A stretch of 58,756 nucleotides of DNA from the NCBI RefSeq assembly GCF_000376865.1, contig NZ_AQXQ01000003.1, positions 1-58,756 of the forward strand, written 5' to 3'. Under the pieces are notes generated by a model. That model did not search any database and was not told where the DNA came from. It was given only the letters and a program-made list of their open reading frames with translations. The first letter of the stretch is position 1, and the number at the start of each line of letters is the position of its first letter. The position numbers and the translations under genes are program-made. Positions 29,040 to 37,890 of the stretch are shown piece by piece. The DNA comes from Thioalkalivibrio sp. ALJ7. GTDB taxonomy: Bacteria; Pseudomonadota; Gammaproteobacteria; Ectothiorhodospirales; Ectothiorhodospiraceae.

Positions 29040-29243
29040 ATGCATCTGGAAAAAGCCGAAAATGGCGAACTCGTCATCACCATGCCCGAGGCCGAGGCCG
29101 CCGACACCCTCGCCACGCTGAAAAAGCGGGCCGACGATCTGGACGACTGCGAGGACCTCACGGAGGCCCTGGAAAATGCGGGCGTCAAGGTCCCCGAACC
29201 GGACGACCACATCCGCCACGAATACATGCCGCCCGCCGACTAA
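29040..29243 (+). CDS. Small acidic protein of unknown function
   Basis: A 67-residue, strongly acidic protein (runs of D and E, such as RADDLDDCEDLTEALE). AAGGAG lies 6 nt before the ATG. It has a single cysteine and a histidine near the C-terminus (HIRHEY). I do not recognise a family. Its opening, EKAENGELVITMPEAEA, resembles the strand-turn-strand opening of the upstream small protein, so the two may be distant relatives. A perfect hairpin follows directly after the stop codon. Confidence 0.65.
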   Translation: MHLEKAENGELVITMPEAEAADTLATLKKRADDLDDCEDLTEALENAGVKVPEPDDHIRHEYMPPAD

Positions 29244-29251
29244 GCCCGGCA

Positions 29252-29278
29252 CCCATCCCACTACCGTTGTGGGATGGG
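29252..29278 (+). terminator. Hairpin terminator after the small-protein pair
   Basis: A perfect 10-bp stem CCCATCCCAC / GTGGGATGGG with a 7-nt loop, 8 bases after the stop. No T-run follows, so termination strength is uncertain. Confidence 0.55.
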
Positions 29279-29385
29279 GCCACCCGCACGGCCTCGGCAG
29301 GCTCCCGGTAGCAAACCCTTCGTGTTGGCCCCGCCCTCTCCCCAGGGTGTCGTCAACCCAGGCGCGCTCACTGATCCAATGGCGC

Positions 29386-31944
29386 CTAACGGAACAGGTC
29401 TTCCGCGGACGCCGGGCGACCCAGCAGAAAGCCCTGGCCGATCGCGCAGCCTTCTTTCAGGAGGAACTCGCGCTGGGACTCGTTCTCGACACCCTCCGCG
29501 ATCAAATCCAGCTCCAGCGCCTCGGCCAGCGCGATAATGGCGCGAATAATCGACTCGTTGTGTCGGGACCGACCGATATCCCGCACCAGGGATTGATCGA
29601 CCTTGAGCCGATGCAGCGGGAGTCGGCGCAAGTGGGCAAGATTCGAGTAACCCGACCCGAAATCATCCATCGCCAGATGCACGCCCAGGGCACTCAGACG
29701 GCGTAAAACGGCCAGCGCCTGCTCCGGATACTCCATAATCATGGTTTCGGTGAGCTCCACCTCCAGGCGCTCAGGGCGGATCGAGAAACGCTCCAGGGTG
29801 TCCCGCACCGAAGCGACCAGTTGCTCGTCATGCAGCTCGCGGGCGGACAGATTCACCGCGATCATCGGCACCGGCATCCCGTGCTGGTCCCAAGCAGCCA
29901 GCTGGCGACAGGCAGCCTCCAGCACCCAGCGATCAATCGCCTGAATCAGCCCAGTCTCCTCCGCCAGGGGAATAAACTCCGCCGGCGACACCATGCCGCG
30001 CCGCGGGTGATTCCAGCGCACGAGCGCCTCAACGCCCACGCAGTCACCCGTGCCCAGATGGAACTGTGGCTGGAAATGCAGCACGAATTCGTCGTTCTGG
30101 ATCGCCTGACGCAGATCGTTTTCCAGGAACAGGCGCTGTTCCGTCAGCGCACCCATCTCCGGTTCATACAACGACCAGCTATCGCCACCGCGAAGGCGGG
30201 AGGCCTGCATGGCCAGCTCAGCAGCGGTCAAAAGCTCGTCCCGGGTCTGCCCATCGCTGGGGAATCGCGCCACGCCAACGCTCGCCGTCAGCACCAGAGA
30301 CCGCCCCGCGACCTCGAAAGGACTGCGGAGCGTTGTCATCAACTGCTCCACAAATTCCTGAATGGGCGTATCCGGGGGACTCTCGACCACCAGACAGAAC
30401 TCGTCGGCACCGATTCGGGCCACGGTGTCCTGAGGCAACAACATCTGGCTGAGGCGCTGGGCGATTCCCTGCAACACGATATCGCCCGCCGCGGTGCCCA
30501 GGGTCTCGTTGACGTTGCGGAACCGGTCCAGGTCCATCAGCACGATCCAGCGGGCCTCCTCATCGGCCATTGCCCGCTCCACCGTGTGGCCCAGCCGATC
30601 CTGCAGCAGGGCCCGGTTGGGCAGGCCGGTGCGCGCATCGAAGTGCGACATCTGCCGCAGCTGCTCTTCCTGCTCCATGCTCGCGGTCAGGTCGATCCAG
30701 CTACCCACGATCTCCTGGCCGCTATGCCCCCCTGGCACCAGACGCATCTCGTCGCGCACGTGGCGCAGCTTGCCCCAGCCGTCGAACAGGCGGAACTCGC
30801 GCACCAGTTCGCCATCTTCCAGCAAACGATCGTTCTCCCGCAGCGCGGCCTTGCGGTCTTCCGGGTGCAGTTGCTGCTCCCACCAGCCGGGGCGCATCGC
30901 AGAAGCTGGGTCGATGCCAAACAGACGCTCGATATTGGGGCTAACCCAAAGGGGCTGAAAGTCGCTGGCATCCAACTGGTAGATAACCGCTGGACCACTA
31001 TCGAGGACATGTTCGAGACGTTGATTGGCGGCCTGAAGCTCGCGTGTGCGCCGCCGCACCTGCCAGCGGAGTACCCCGCCCGCCACGGCGAGAAAAGCCA
31101 CCAGTACGACACCCACCAGGAGCGTCCATCCAACCCATCGGGGCAACCCGGGCGACTCCTCCGCGAGAAGCGTCGCGTCGAGCGCCTGCTGGTAAGGCGA
31201 ACCGGCTAGCGACTTCCAACGTTCCAGATAGGCATCAATCAGGTCCAGACGCCCGTCCTGGGCCCCCGGCGCGGCCGCGTAGTACAGGCCCACCTGGCCG
31301 AAGGTGATCGGCGTCTCCACAAGGCCATGGGCCCGCGCGTGCTGCCGACCATAGAAGTTGTTACTGACGGCCGCCTCCGCCGTCCCCTGCGATACGGAGG
31401 CCAAGACCGCCTCGAGGTTGCTAAAGGTGGCCAGGCCGAACTCGAGATCCGGGTCGCGCGACCGCACTTCACGCAGGTGCGCTTCCTGGACGGAGCCTTC
31501 AAGGACCGCGATCCGCCCACTGCCCACCGCGCCCAGACTGCTAAAGCCCGAATGCGGGGCCGCGTAGATCTGGCTCCAGCCCTGTACGACTGGGATTTGA
31601 TGAAATGCAAAGAAGCCTTCCCGGGTCTCGCTTAACGCCACGTCGGGCATCAAGTCCAGGCGGCCATCGCGCAGATCCTGCAGACATTGCGCCCATTCGC
31701 AGGAAACATACTCGATGTCCCAATGCTCGCGGCGGGCGATAGAATCCAGGAGCCGAACGAACAGCCCGTCAGCGCGCCCGTCGGCATCCACGTAGACCTT
31801 GGGTGCGTTCTCGTACACACCCACCCGCAAATCGGGCTCAGCCGAACCCAGCACGGATAGCCCCGTCAGCAGCCAGATCCCGATGCCCCCAATAATCCAG
31901 CGCACCATGCGGGGCAGGGGCCTCGAATGGTTTGGGGTGCGCAT
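29386..31944 (-). CDS. Periplasmic-binding-domain PAS-GGDEF-EAL sensor, probable phosphodiesterase
   Basis: An 852-residue protein. After an N-terminal helix (WIIGGIGIWLLTGLSVLGS) comes a solute-binding-protein family 3 domain (residues ~35-270, LRVGVYENAPKVYVDADGRADGLFVRLL...), which should sense a small ligand in the periplasm. A helix (WTLLVGVVLVAFLAVAGGVL) leads to PAS, GGDEF and EAL domains. The GGDEF motif is RIGADEF, one residue off consensus, so cyclase activity is doubtful. EAL (VEALVRW, DDFGSGYSN) looks intact. I chose the ATG at 31942-31944 with no clear ribosome site; an internal ATG 11 codons later is the alternative. It resembles the truncated sensor at 56351 in its input domain. 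Confidence 0.87.
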   Translation of the reverse strand: MRTPNHSRPLPRMVRWIIGGIGIWLLTGLSVLGSAEPDLRVGVYENAPKVYVDADGRADGLFVRLLDSIARREHWDIEYVSCEWAQCLQDLRDGRLDLMPDVALSETREGFFAFHQIPVVQGWSQIYAAPHSGFSSLGAVGSGRIAVLEGSVQEAHLREVRSRDPDLEFGLATFSNLEAVLASVSQGTAEAAVSNNFYGRQHARAHGLVETPITFGQVGLYYAAAPGAQDGRLDLIDAYLERWKSLAGSPYQQALDATLLAEESPGLPRWVGWTLLVGVVLVAFLAVAGGVLRWQVRRRTRELQAANQRLEHVLDSGPAVIYQLDASDFQPLWVSPNIERLFGIDPASAMRPGWWEQQLHPEDRKAALRENDRLLEDGELVREFRLFDGWGKLRHVRDEMRLVPGGHSGQEIVGSWIDLTASMEQEEQLRQMSHFDARTGLPNRALLQDRLGHTVERAMADEEARWIVLMDLDRFRNVNETLGTAAGDIVLQGIAQRLSQMLLPQDTVARIGADEFCLVVESPPDTPIQEFVEQLMTTLRSPFEVAGRSLVLTASVGVARFPSDGQTRDELLTAAELAMQASRLRGGDSWSLYEPEMGALTEQRLFLENDLRQAIQNDEFVLHFQPQFHLGTGDCVGVEALVRWNHPRRGMVSPAEFIPLAEETGLIQAIDRWVLEAACRQLAAWDQHGMPVPMIAVNLSARELHDEQLVASVRDTLERFSIRPERLEVELTETMIMEYPEQALAVLRRLSALGVHLAMDDFGSGYSNLAHLRRLPLHRLKVDQSLVRDIGRSRHNESIIRAIIALAEALELDLIAEGVENESQREFLLKEGCAIGQGFLLGRPASAEDLFR

Positions 31945-32255
31945 GCTCAGGGTCAAATCCGCTGCGTGCACCGTGCTCTCTCTAGCCAACCAATCCACGC
32001 ATAGTGCCATGGCCCGCCGCCTCGTGCGCGCGGCTTCCGGGCCGTCCTCCGCCGAATCGAATCTCCGGAGCAATAATCAGTAACGCCTGCGGCCATGTGA
32101 CCGCTCCGTCTCGGCTCCGGCCCCACCGGTCATTTCTTCCTGCGTACCCGCCTTCCCGCTTGGAGGATCCGCGAACCATCATGTAAACGGACGCGCCGGG
32201 CGCGCGCACAACCCGCCCCATGCATGCCGACCGGTTACCGGCAGAACAACAACCC
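31945..32255. other. Intergenic region upstream of the SBP-GGDEF-EAL gene
   Basis: 311 bp without a convincing gene. It should hold the minus-strand promoter of the sensor gene; no strong -10/-35 pair stands out. The open frames here are short and lack ribosome sites. Confidence 0.4.
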
Positions 32256-32299
32256 CATCACGCAAGAAGGCCGCCCGGAGGCGGCCTTCTTGCGTGATG
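32256..32299 (-). terminator. Long terminator hairpin after tRNA-Cys
   Basis: A perfect 20-bp stem at 32256-32275 and 32280-32299 with a CGGA loop. The core (AAGGCCGCC/GGCGGCCTT) is the same as the hairpin at 6315. It lies five bases after the tRNA 3' end, read on the minus strand. Confidence 0.8.
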
Positions 32300-32304
32300 G
32301 AACA

Positions 32305-32378
32305 TGGAGGCTGGGGTCGGAATCGAACCGGCGTACACGGATTTGCAATCCGCTGCATAACCACTCTGCCACCCAGCC
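32305..32378 (-). tRNA. cysT: tRNA-Cys (GCA)
   Basis: A 74-nt cloverleaf on the minus strand. The acceptor stem is GGCTGGG / CCCAGCC, the T-loop is GGTTCGATTCC, and the anticodon loop ATTGCAAAT gives GCA. The CCA end is encoded. It follows tRNA-Gly with a hairpin between, matching the glyW-cysT order known from enterobacteria. Confidence 0.95.
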
Positions 32379-32430
32379 TGTATCGGGTGGTTCCGGCTCG
32401 GAGCGCATACCTCCGGCGGCCGAAACAGAA

Positions 32431-32451
32431 AACCCCGGCCGAACCGGGGTT
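32431..32451 (-). terminator. Hairpin between tRNA-Gly and tRNA-Cys
   Basis: Stem AACCCCGG / CCGGGGTT with a five-base loop, followed on the minus strand by TTTTCTGTTT. It could terminate after tRNA-Gly or act as a processing signal in a joint transcript. Confidence 0.6.
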
Positions 32452-32463
32452 TCAGGAATCTGT

Positions 32464-32539
32464 TGGAGCGGGAAACGAGATTCGAACTCGCGACCCCAAC
32501 CTTGGCAAGGTTGTGCTCTACCAGCTGAGCTATTCCCGC
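32464..32539 (-). tRNA. glyW: tRNA-Gly (GCC)
   Basis: A 76-nt cloverleaf on the minus strand. The acceptor stem is GCGGGAA / TTCCCGC, the D arm is AGCTCAGCTGGTAGAGC, the anticodon loop CTTGCCAAG gives GCC, and the T arm is GAGTTCGAATCTC. The CCA end is encoded. Confidence 0.96.
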
Positions 32540-32581
32540 TCTTCACTAACGGCGCGTATTCTACCGCAGTTTCCAGGTACG

Positions 32582-33931
32582 TCAATACCCGCGGTAGCCC
32601 ACGGCGGCGGTCGCATGGCCCTCGCGATCGAACAGCACCACGCGGTTTCGGCCCGCATTCTTGGCCACATACATCGCCGCGTCGGCCGCCCGCGACAGCC
32701 CCGGTCCGTCGGCCGCATCCAACGGAAACATCGCAATACCAATGCTGCTGGAGATACGCACCTCCACACCGTCACAGTCGAAGGGCTCGGCCAGCGCCGA
32801 ACGAATCTTCTCGCCAATCGCAAGCGCATGGGCCCGACTTTCGTCGGCCGACTGGAAGCGCGGCAGCATCACGACGAACTCATCACCCGCGATCCGCGCG
32901 GCCACATCGCTCTCGCGGATCGCAGCGGACAGGCGCCGGGCCACCTGACTGAGCAACCGATCCCCCACCGCGTGGCCATGGCGGTCATTCACCGGCTTGA
33001 ACTCGTCGAGGTCGACAAACATCAACGCCACTTGTTGGCCTTCGCGACGCGCCGCCAGTAGTTCGTGGTCGAGGATCTGGTAGAAAAGGGTACGGTTGGG
33101 TAGTTCGGTCAACGGGTCATAGTGTGCAAGGCGCTGCATCTGCGCCTCGGTCTCCTTGCGCACTGTGATGTCGCGCGCGATACCGAGGAAAGCGGTCACT
33201 TCACCCTGTTCGTTCAGCATTGGGGAGACATTGCTGGTATGCCACCGGTAGTGCCCGTCCTGGTGTCGGATGCGGTACTCGATCCCGCTGGCCTTTTGCC
33301 CGGTCTGTGCGATCTGATGCAGAAAGGCATAGCAGGCGGGCAGATCTTCCGGGGCAACGTATTCGTCGATGGCATGGCCCACTGCCGCACTGATTGGGTA
33401 ACTGAGGTTCTCGGTCCAGTTGGGCGATACGTAGGTCATGACGCCGTCCGGGCGCAACGAATAGATCACATCGCTGGCGCTCTCGACGAAGGCGCGAAAC
33501 TGCGCCTCGCTCTGGCGCAGCGACTCCTCTAGCTGCTTGCGCTCGGTGATATCGGTCGCAAAGCCCGTCCAGATGATCGTCCCGTCCTTGAGGCGCCGCG
33601 AAGTGTCATAGGCCTGCACCCACATCACGCGTCCGGAACGGCACTGCATCCGGAACTCAACGCTCCAGGGCTCCGCCCGGTCCACCGAGTCCATCGTGGA
33701 CCGCATCACCCACTCGCGATCCTCGGGGTGAATGCAGTCCAGGAGCGCGCTCGCATCCGTCTGGAGCGCCTCCCGGTCGACCTCGAACCATTGCGCCACA
33801 ATGGGTCCGACATAGGGGTAGTCAAACTGTCCGTCGGGCCTCATGCGCAACTGGTAGACAAACCCCGGCAGCAGACCCTGAAGCACCTCCAGAGTCCGAA
33901 TGTCATCAAGGTCAGCATCAGGATCGCGCAT
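32582..33931 (-). CDS. PAS-PAS-GGDEF protein, probable diguanylate cyclase
   Basis: A 449-residue soluble protein with no membrane segment. Two PAS domains with PAC motifs (IIWTGFATDITERKQ; VTAFLGIARDITVRKE) are followed by a GGDEF domain with RIAGDEF. The AGDEF variant is known to be catalytically active in some cyclases, and the metal-binding FVDLDEFKPVND is intact. Predicted to make c-di-GMP in response to a cytoplasmic PAS signal. The ATG at 33929-33931 has no clear ribosome site, so the start is moderate. It sits between pgsA and tRNA-Gly, breaking an otherwise conserved pgsA-glyW-cysT order. Confidence 0.87.
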   Translation of the reverse strand: MRDPDADLDDIRTLEVLQGLLPGFVYQLRMRPDGQFDYPYVGPIVAQWFEVDREALQTDASALLDCIHPEDREWVMRSTMDSVDRAEPWSVEFRMQCRSGRVMWVQAYDTSRRLKDGTIIWTGFATDITERKQLEESLRQSEAQFRAFVESASDVIYSLRPDGVMTYVSPNWTENLSYPISAAVGHAIDEYVAPEDLPACYAFLHQIAQTGQKASGIEYRIRHQDGHYRWHTSNVSPMLNEQGEVTAFLGIARDITVRKETEAQMQRLAHYDPLTELPNRTLFYQILDHELLAARREGQQVALMFVDLDEFKPVNDRHGHAVGDRLLSQVARRLSAAIRESDVAARIAGDEFVVMLPRFQSADESRAHALAIGEKIRSALAEPFDCDGVEVRISSSIGIAMFPLDAADGPGLSRAADAAMYVAKNAGRNRVVLFDREGHATAAVGYRGY

Positions 33932-34008
33932 GGATAATCCGCGGACGCCACAAGGCCGGTCTTGCCAGTGTAGGCCAAAACCCAAAAGTGGGAACGGCGA
34001 CGATCGCT

Positions 34009-34560
34009 CTACTGACTCCGGGCCGCCGCCAGCATGTACTGGATCATCGAGATCAGGGTCAGCGCCGCGGCCAAGTACAGCAGCCACTCGCCAATCACGA
34101 AGGTCGGCAGACCCACAATGGGTTCGGCCCAGAGCAGGAGAAAGATCGCGACCATCTGCGCCGTGGTCTTCACCTTGCCCACCCAGGACACTGCGACCTT
34201 CGCACTCCCGCCGATCTCAGCCATCCATTCACGTAGTGCGGAAATCGCGATCTCCCGCCCAATGATCACGATTGCAGCCAGCGCGATGCCGAGGTCCGGA
34301 TTGTGGTTCACCACCAGCACCAGAGCCGCCGCGACAATCAGTTTGTCCGCTACGGGGTCGAGGAAGGCCCCGAAGCGGCTGGTCACCTCCCAGCGCCGTG
34401 CCAGGTAGCCATCCAGCCAGTCGGTGACCGCCGCAAGGGCAAAGATCACGGCGGCAACGATCCCCCCAACGGGCATCGACAGGCCATAGAACGCCAGCAC
34501 CAGCAGCGGGATCATCACGATCCGCGACCAAGTCAGCCAGGTGGGTAATTGGGGAAACAT
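34009..34560 (-). CDS. pgsA: CDP-diacylglycerol-glycerol-3-phosphate 3-phosphatidyltransferase
   Basis: A 183-residue membrane enzyme that makes phosphatidylglycerol-phosphate, the committed step to phosphatidylglycerol and cardiolipin. The CDP-alcohol phosphotransferase motif DG-x2-AR-x8-G-x3-D-x3-D is complete (DGYLARRWEVTSRFGAFLDPVADK). Multiple helices and normal length. It lies 9 nt after uvrC on the same strand, the usual gammaproteobacterial order, and is probably co-transcribed with it. Confidence 0.95.
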   Translation of the reverse strand: MFPQLPTWLTWSRIVMIPLLVLAFYGLSMPVGGIVAAVIFALAAVTDWLDGYLARRWEVTSRFGAFLDPVADKLIVAAALVLVVNHNPDLGIALAAIVIIGREIAISALREWMAEIGGSAKVAVSWVGKVKTTAQMVAIFLLLWAEPIVGLPTFVIGEWLLYLAAALTLISMIQYMLAAARSQ

Positions 34561-34569
34561 GTACGTGGC

Positions 34570-36396
34570 TCAACTCTCGTGGAACTGGTCGTAGATCGCC
34601 TGTGCCAGGCGGCGGTGAATCCCGGGCACCTTGGCCAACTCCTCGACGCCGGCCCGGCTGACGCCGCGCAAGCCACCGAAGTGTCGTAACAGCGCGCTGC
34701 GCCGCTTCGGCCCCAGCCCCGGGATGGCCTCCAGGGTCGACTCCTTGCGCGCCTTCGCCCGGCGGGCCCGGTGCCCGGTAATCGCAAAACGGTGCGCCTC
34801 GTCCCGAATCTGCTGGATCAGGTGCAACGCCCCCGAATGCGCGGGCAGTATAGAGGGGGCCTCTACCCCGCTCAATATCAGGGTTTCCATACCCGGCTTG
34901 CGGGCCTCGCCCTTGGCCACGCCAACCACCTTGATGTGGTCCAGACCCAGGTCGGCCAGCACATTCAGTGCCTGGGTCACCTGCCCCTTGCCGCCGTCGA
35001 TAAACAGGATATCCGGCTCCTGTCCCTCACCCTTTTTTAGTCTAGCGAAACGCCGACTGAGCGCCTGATGCATCGCGGCGTAATCATCACCCGGCTCGAC
35101 CCCCGAAATGTTAAAGCGTCGATAGCCCGACTTGATCGGCCCATCCGGTCCGAATACCACACACGAGGCCACCGTGCCCTCACCCCCGGTATGCGAGATG
35201 TCGAAGCACTCCATGCGCTTCGGTGGATCCTCCAGGCCCAGTTCGGCCGTCAGGGCATCCAGACGCGCGGTTTGCCCGGCCTGGCTGGCGATCCGGGTCT
35301 TTAGCGCCAATTCTGCGTTGCGCCGCGCCATGTCCAGCCAGCGCGCCCGTTCCCCGCGCAGCGACCAGGCCAGGGCGACCTTGCCGCCCCGGCGCTCGGC
35401 CAGGAAGGCCTCCAGCGCCTTGGCCCCCTGCGGCTCGTGAGACAGCAGGATGCGCGCTGGAGGCTCGCGCTCCGCGTAGTACTGTGCCAGTACCGCGGCC
35501 ATGACCTCGTCGGTCTCGGTCGCCTCCGGCACATTGGGAAACAGCTCGCTGTTGCCCAGATTCTGGCCGTTGCGCACAAAGAAGATCTCGATCGCGCAGG
35601 CCCCGGCCTCCTGCGCCAGCGCGAACACGTCGGCATCCCCCTCGCCTCCCGCCACGAACTGCTGCTCCGAGATCTGGCGTAGGCGGGCGATCTGGTCACG
35701 CAGGCGCGCCGCATGTTCGAAATCCAGGCGCGCGGAGGCCGACTCCATGCGCTCCATCAGCTCGGCGGTGACCGCCTCGCTACGGCCCTCAAGGAACTTG
35801 ACCGAGGCATCGACATCGCGGGCGTAGTCCTCTGGGGTGATATAGCCCACACAGGGCGCGGTGCAGCGGCCGATCTGATACTGCAGGCAGGGCCGCGAGC
35901 GGTGGGCGAACACGCTGTCCTCGCACTGGCGTACCAGAAAGAGTTTCTGCAACAGCGCCAGGCTCTCGCGCACCGCCCCGGCCGAGGGGTACGGCCCAAA
36001 ATAGCGAACGCCCTTCTTCTTCGCGCCCCGATGAAACCCGAGCCGCGGATACTCCTGGTTGGAGACATAGATATAGGGGTAGCTCTTGTCGTCCCGCAGC
36101 AGCACGTTGTAGCGCGGGCGGTGACGCTTGATCAGGTTGGCCTCGAGCAGCAGGGCCTCGGCCTCGGTGTGCGTGACCGCCACACGGATATCGGCGATCT
36201 GGCGCACCATCGAACGGATGCGTGGACCACGGTCGTCGCTGCCGCGAAAGTAGCTGGCCACCCGGCTCTTCAGGTTACGCGCCTTGCCGACGTACAGCAC
36301 CGTGCCGGACGCATCCAGCATCTGGTACACGCCGGGCGACTGCGTCAGCGTCTGCAGAAAGTCCTTGGGATCGAATCCGGTCTCGGGGGCACTCAT
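34570..36396 (-). CDS. uvrC: Excinuclease ABC subunit C
   Basis: A 608-residue nucleotide-excision-repair nuclease that cuts on both sides of a lesion with UvrB. The N-terminal GIY-YIG domain has PGVYQMLDASGTVLYVGKARNLKSRV. A UVR motif (ELMERMESASARLDFEHAARLRDQI) and the C-terminal RNase H-like nuclease (MECFDISHTGGEGTVASCVVF) follow, then a helix-hairpin-helix pair (IPGLGPKRRSALLRHFGG). I chose the ATG at 36394-36396 (MSAPETGFDPKDFL); the longer frame upstream lacks conservation. No LexA box is seen nearby. Confidence 0.96.
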   Translation of the reverse strand: MSAPETGFDPKDFLQTLTQSPGVYQMLDASGTVLYVGKARNLKSRVASYFRGSDDRGPRIRSMVRQIADIRVAVTHTEAEALLLEANLIKRHRPRYNVLLRDDKSYPYIYVSNQEYPRLGFHRGAKKKGVRYFGPYPSAGAVRESLALLQKLFLVRQCEDSVFAHRSRPCLQYQIGRCTAPCVGYITPEDYARDVDASVKFLEGRSEAVTAELMERMESASARLDFEHAARLRDQIARLRQISEQQFVAGGEGDADVFALAQEAGACAIEIFFVRNGQNLGNSELFPNVPEATETDEVMAAVLAQYYAEREPPARILLSHEPQGAKALEAFLAERRGGKVALAWSLRGERARWLDMARRNAELALKTRIASQAGQTARLDALTAELGLEDPPKRMECFDISHTGGEGTVASCVVFGPDGPIKSGYRRFNISGVEPGDDYAAMHQALSRRFARLKKGEGQEPDILFIDGGKGQVTQALNVLADLGLDHIKVVGVAKGEARKPGMETLILSGVEAPSILPAHSGALHLIQQIRDEAHRFAITGHRARRAKARKESTLEAIPGLGPKRRSALLRHFGGLRGVSRAGVEELAKVPGIHRRLAQAIYDQFHES

Positions 36397-36537
36397 GATC
36401 TTTTCAGGATACCGGAACTGTCTGGTCACCCGGCATCCCCCGCCCTTCGCTTCGTCCTGTGGAAGTGTTCCCCTTGGGGAGAGCATTGGCTATGAACGCC
36501 CCGCATCCGGGGTGTCGAATCTGGCCATAACCCAGCC

Positions 36538-36619
36538 GATTGCCATGGCCCCTGCGGGGCCTCGCAATGACAGGGGAAGCACAGCGTCATCGCGAGCGCC
36601 GCAGGCGCGTGGCGATCTC
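36538..36619. repeat. Imperfect inverted repeat of a dispersed GC-rich family
   Basis: Two arms, GATTGCCatgg...CTCGCAATGAC (36538-36571) and GTCATCGCGAGcg...GTGGCGATC (36586-36619), face each other. Both resemble the GTCATTGCGAG...GCAATC repeats common in many bacterial genomes. The element lies between uvrC and the uracil-DNA glycosylase, and no gene is seen in this stretch. Confidence 0.55.
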
Positions 36620-36684
36620 TCTGGCCACCCCTCGACGCGGGGCCGTTACGGCGAAGCGAAATCAAGCCTTTTGGCCCTGGAAGG

Positions 36685-37326
36685 CTAACCGATTTGGGTG
36701 CGGATCCGGGCGAAGAGTTCGTCGAACATCGCGGGGGTTAGACGGCGGGTCTGGGTGTTGTAGCGCGAGCAGTGGTAGGAATCGATCAGACGGGTGTCTG
36801 CGTCCAGCTCGTGCTCGGCGCCATGGCCGAAACGCAGGCTGGATAGCGGCAGTCCCTTCGCGCGCAGAATGGCGTCATGGGCGATCTTGCCCAGCGCCAG
36901 GATCACTTGCGGCCGCATGACCATCATCTCGGCCGCGAGGAAGCCATTGCAGGTGCGAATCTCTTCGGTGGTCGGCTTGTTCTGCGGCGGCAGGCACTTC
37001 ACCGCATTGGTAATCCGGCAGTCGAGCAGCTCCAGCCCGTCGTTGGCGCGGGAACTCTCGGGGCCGGAGGCAAAGCCGTGCGCATGCAGGGTTTGATACA
37101 GGAGTACGCCGGCGTAGTCACCGGTAAACGGGCGCCCAGTGGCATTGGCCCCGTGCATCCCGGGCGCCAGGCCGACAATCAGCAGCCTGGCGTCGAGCGG
37201 ACCGAAGGATGGGACGGGCGCTGCATGGTATTCGGGGTGCTTCGTGCGGACGTCTTCCAGAAACGCGGCCAGGCGCGGGCAGGCACGGCAGTCTGCAGCG
37301 AAGATCTCGCGGGACTCAGGAGGCAT
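36685..37326 (-). CDS. Uracil-DNA glycosylase, family 5 (UDGb)
   Basis: A 213-residue base-excision enzyme. The key motif GLAPGMHGANATGRPFTGD is the family-5 form, in which the catalytic acid of other UDGs is replaced. The late motif DSYHCSRYNTQTRRL matches motif 2 (H-PS-R-N type). Four cysteines (CRACPRL near the N-terminus; KCLPPQN and RTCNGF later) are placed to hold the 4Fe-4S cluster of family 4/5 enzymes. The family can remove uracil, hypoxanthine and related bases. The ATG at 37324-37326 overlaps the CYTH gene end by 11 nt. The longer upstream frame lies in another gene. Confidence 0.88.
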   Translation of the reverse strand: MPPESREIFAADCRACPRLAAFLEDVRTKHPEYHAAPVPSFGPLDARLLIVGLAPGMHGANATGRPFTGDYAGVLLYQTLHAHGFASGPESSRANDGLELLDCRITNAVKCLPPQNKPTTEEIRTCNGFLAAEMMVMRPQVILALGKIAHDAILRAKGLPLSSLRFGHGAEHELDADTRLIDSYHCSRYNTQTRRLTPAMFDELFARIRTQIG

Positions 37327-37792
37327 CGGGCCACTCGCGGTAGGGGTTCCGCGCCAGCTCGGTGTTGTAGTAGCGCGGGTCGTGCGAGACCTCTTCGCCC
37401 AGCCAGTCGGGACGCGGAAACTCGGCATCGCTGCTCGGCAGCTCCAGCTCAGCCACGATCAGACCAGCATTGGCACCCTCGAACACGTCAATCTCGTATT
37501 CCCAGCCCTGGACGTCCACCCAGTACCGGGTCTTTTCCACCTGCGGTCCGGCCAGGGTATCCAAGAGGCGGTGCGCCTCGTCCAGCGGGATGTCGTACTG
37601 GTATTCGTCGCGCTCCACGCCGAGGGTCGCGCTCTTGATGTTGAGGTTGGCGCCCTCCTCGTCCACCCGCACGCGGATGGAGGCGCGATCGTTGCCACAC
37701 AGGTAGCCCTGGCGCATGTACTGCGAGCGCACCACGCCTTCGCGCCAGGCATCACTGGCCAACAGGAACTTGCGTTCGATCTCGCGCCCCAT
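37316..37792 (-). CDS. CYTH-domain protein, probable inorganic triphosphatase
   Basis: A 158-residue single-domain CYTH protein. It opens with MGREIERKFLL, the ExExK signature that binds triphosphate and metal, and keeps the alternating charged strands (RASIRVRVDEEG, EYQYDIPL, KTRYWVDV, EYEIDVFEG, AELELPS) that form the triphosphate tunnel. Small bacterial CYTH proteins usually hydrolyse inorganic triphosphate; adenylate cyclase activity is less likely. The ATG at 37790-37792 fits the family. It overlaps the glycosylase start by 11 nt, so the two are likely co-translated. Confidence 0.88.
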   Translation of the reverse strand: MGREIERKFLLASDAWREGVVRSQYMRQGYLCGNDRASIRVRVDEEGANLNIKSATLGVERDEYQYDIPLDEAHRLLDTLAGPQVEKTRYWVDVQGWEYEIDVFEGANAGLIVAELELPSSDAEFPRPDWLGEEVSHDPRYYNTELARNPYREWPDAS

Positions 37793-37841
37793 GTCGTCGA
37801 GTACTCCACTTTTTGACCAATCGCCTGGTGAATCCATCCCC

Positions 37842-37865
37842 GTGGGAGCCTGCTTGCAGGCGAAT
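37842..37865 (+). repeat. REP-like element (GTGGGAGCCTGCTTGCAGGCGAA)
   Basis: GTGGGAG followed by the hairpin CCTGC-tt-GCAGG and CGAAT, the form of the GTAG-type REP sequences of Pseudomonas and relatives. It lies between the fabH stop and the CYTH start. Related copies are at 46487-46552. Confidence 0.7.
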
Positions 37866-37890
37866 CCCCCGCTAAAGCCCGAGGCGCGAA

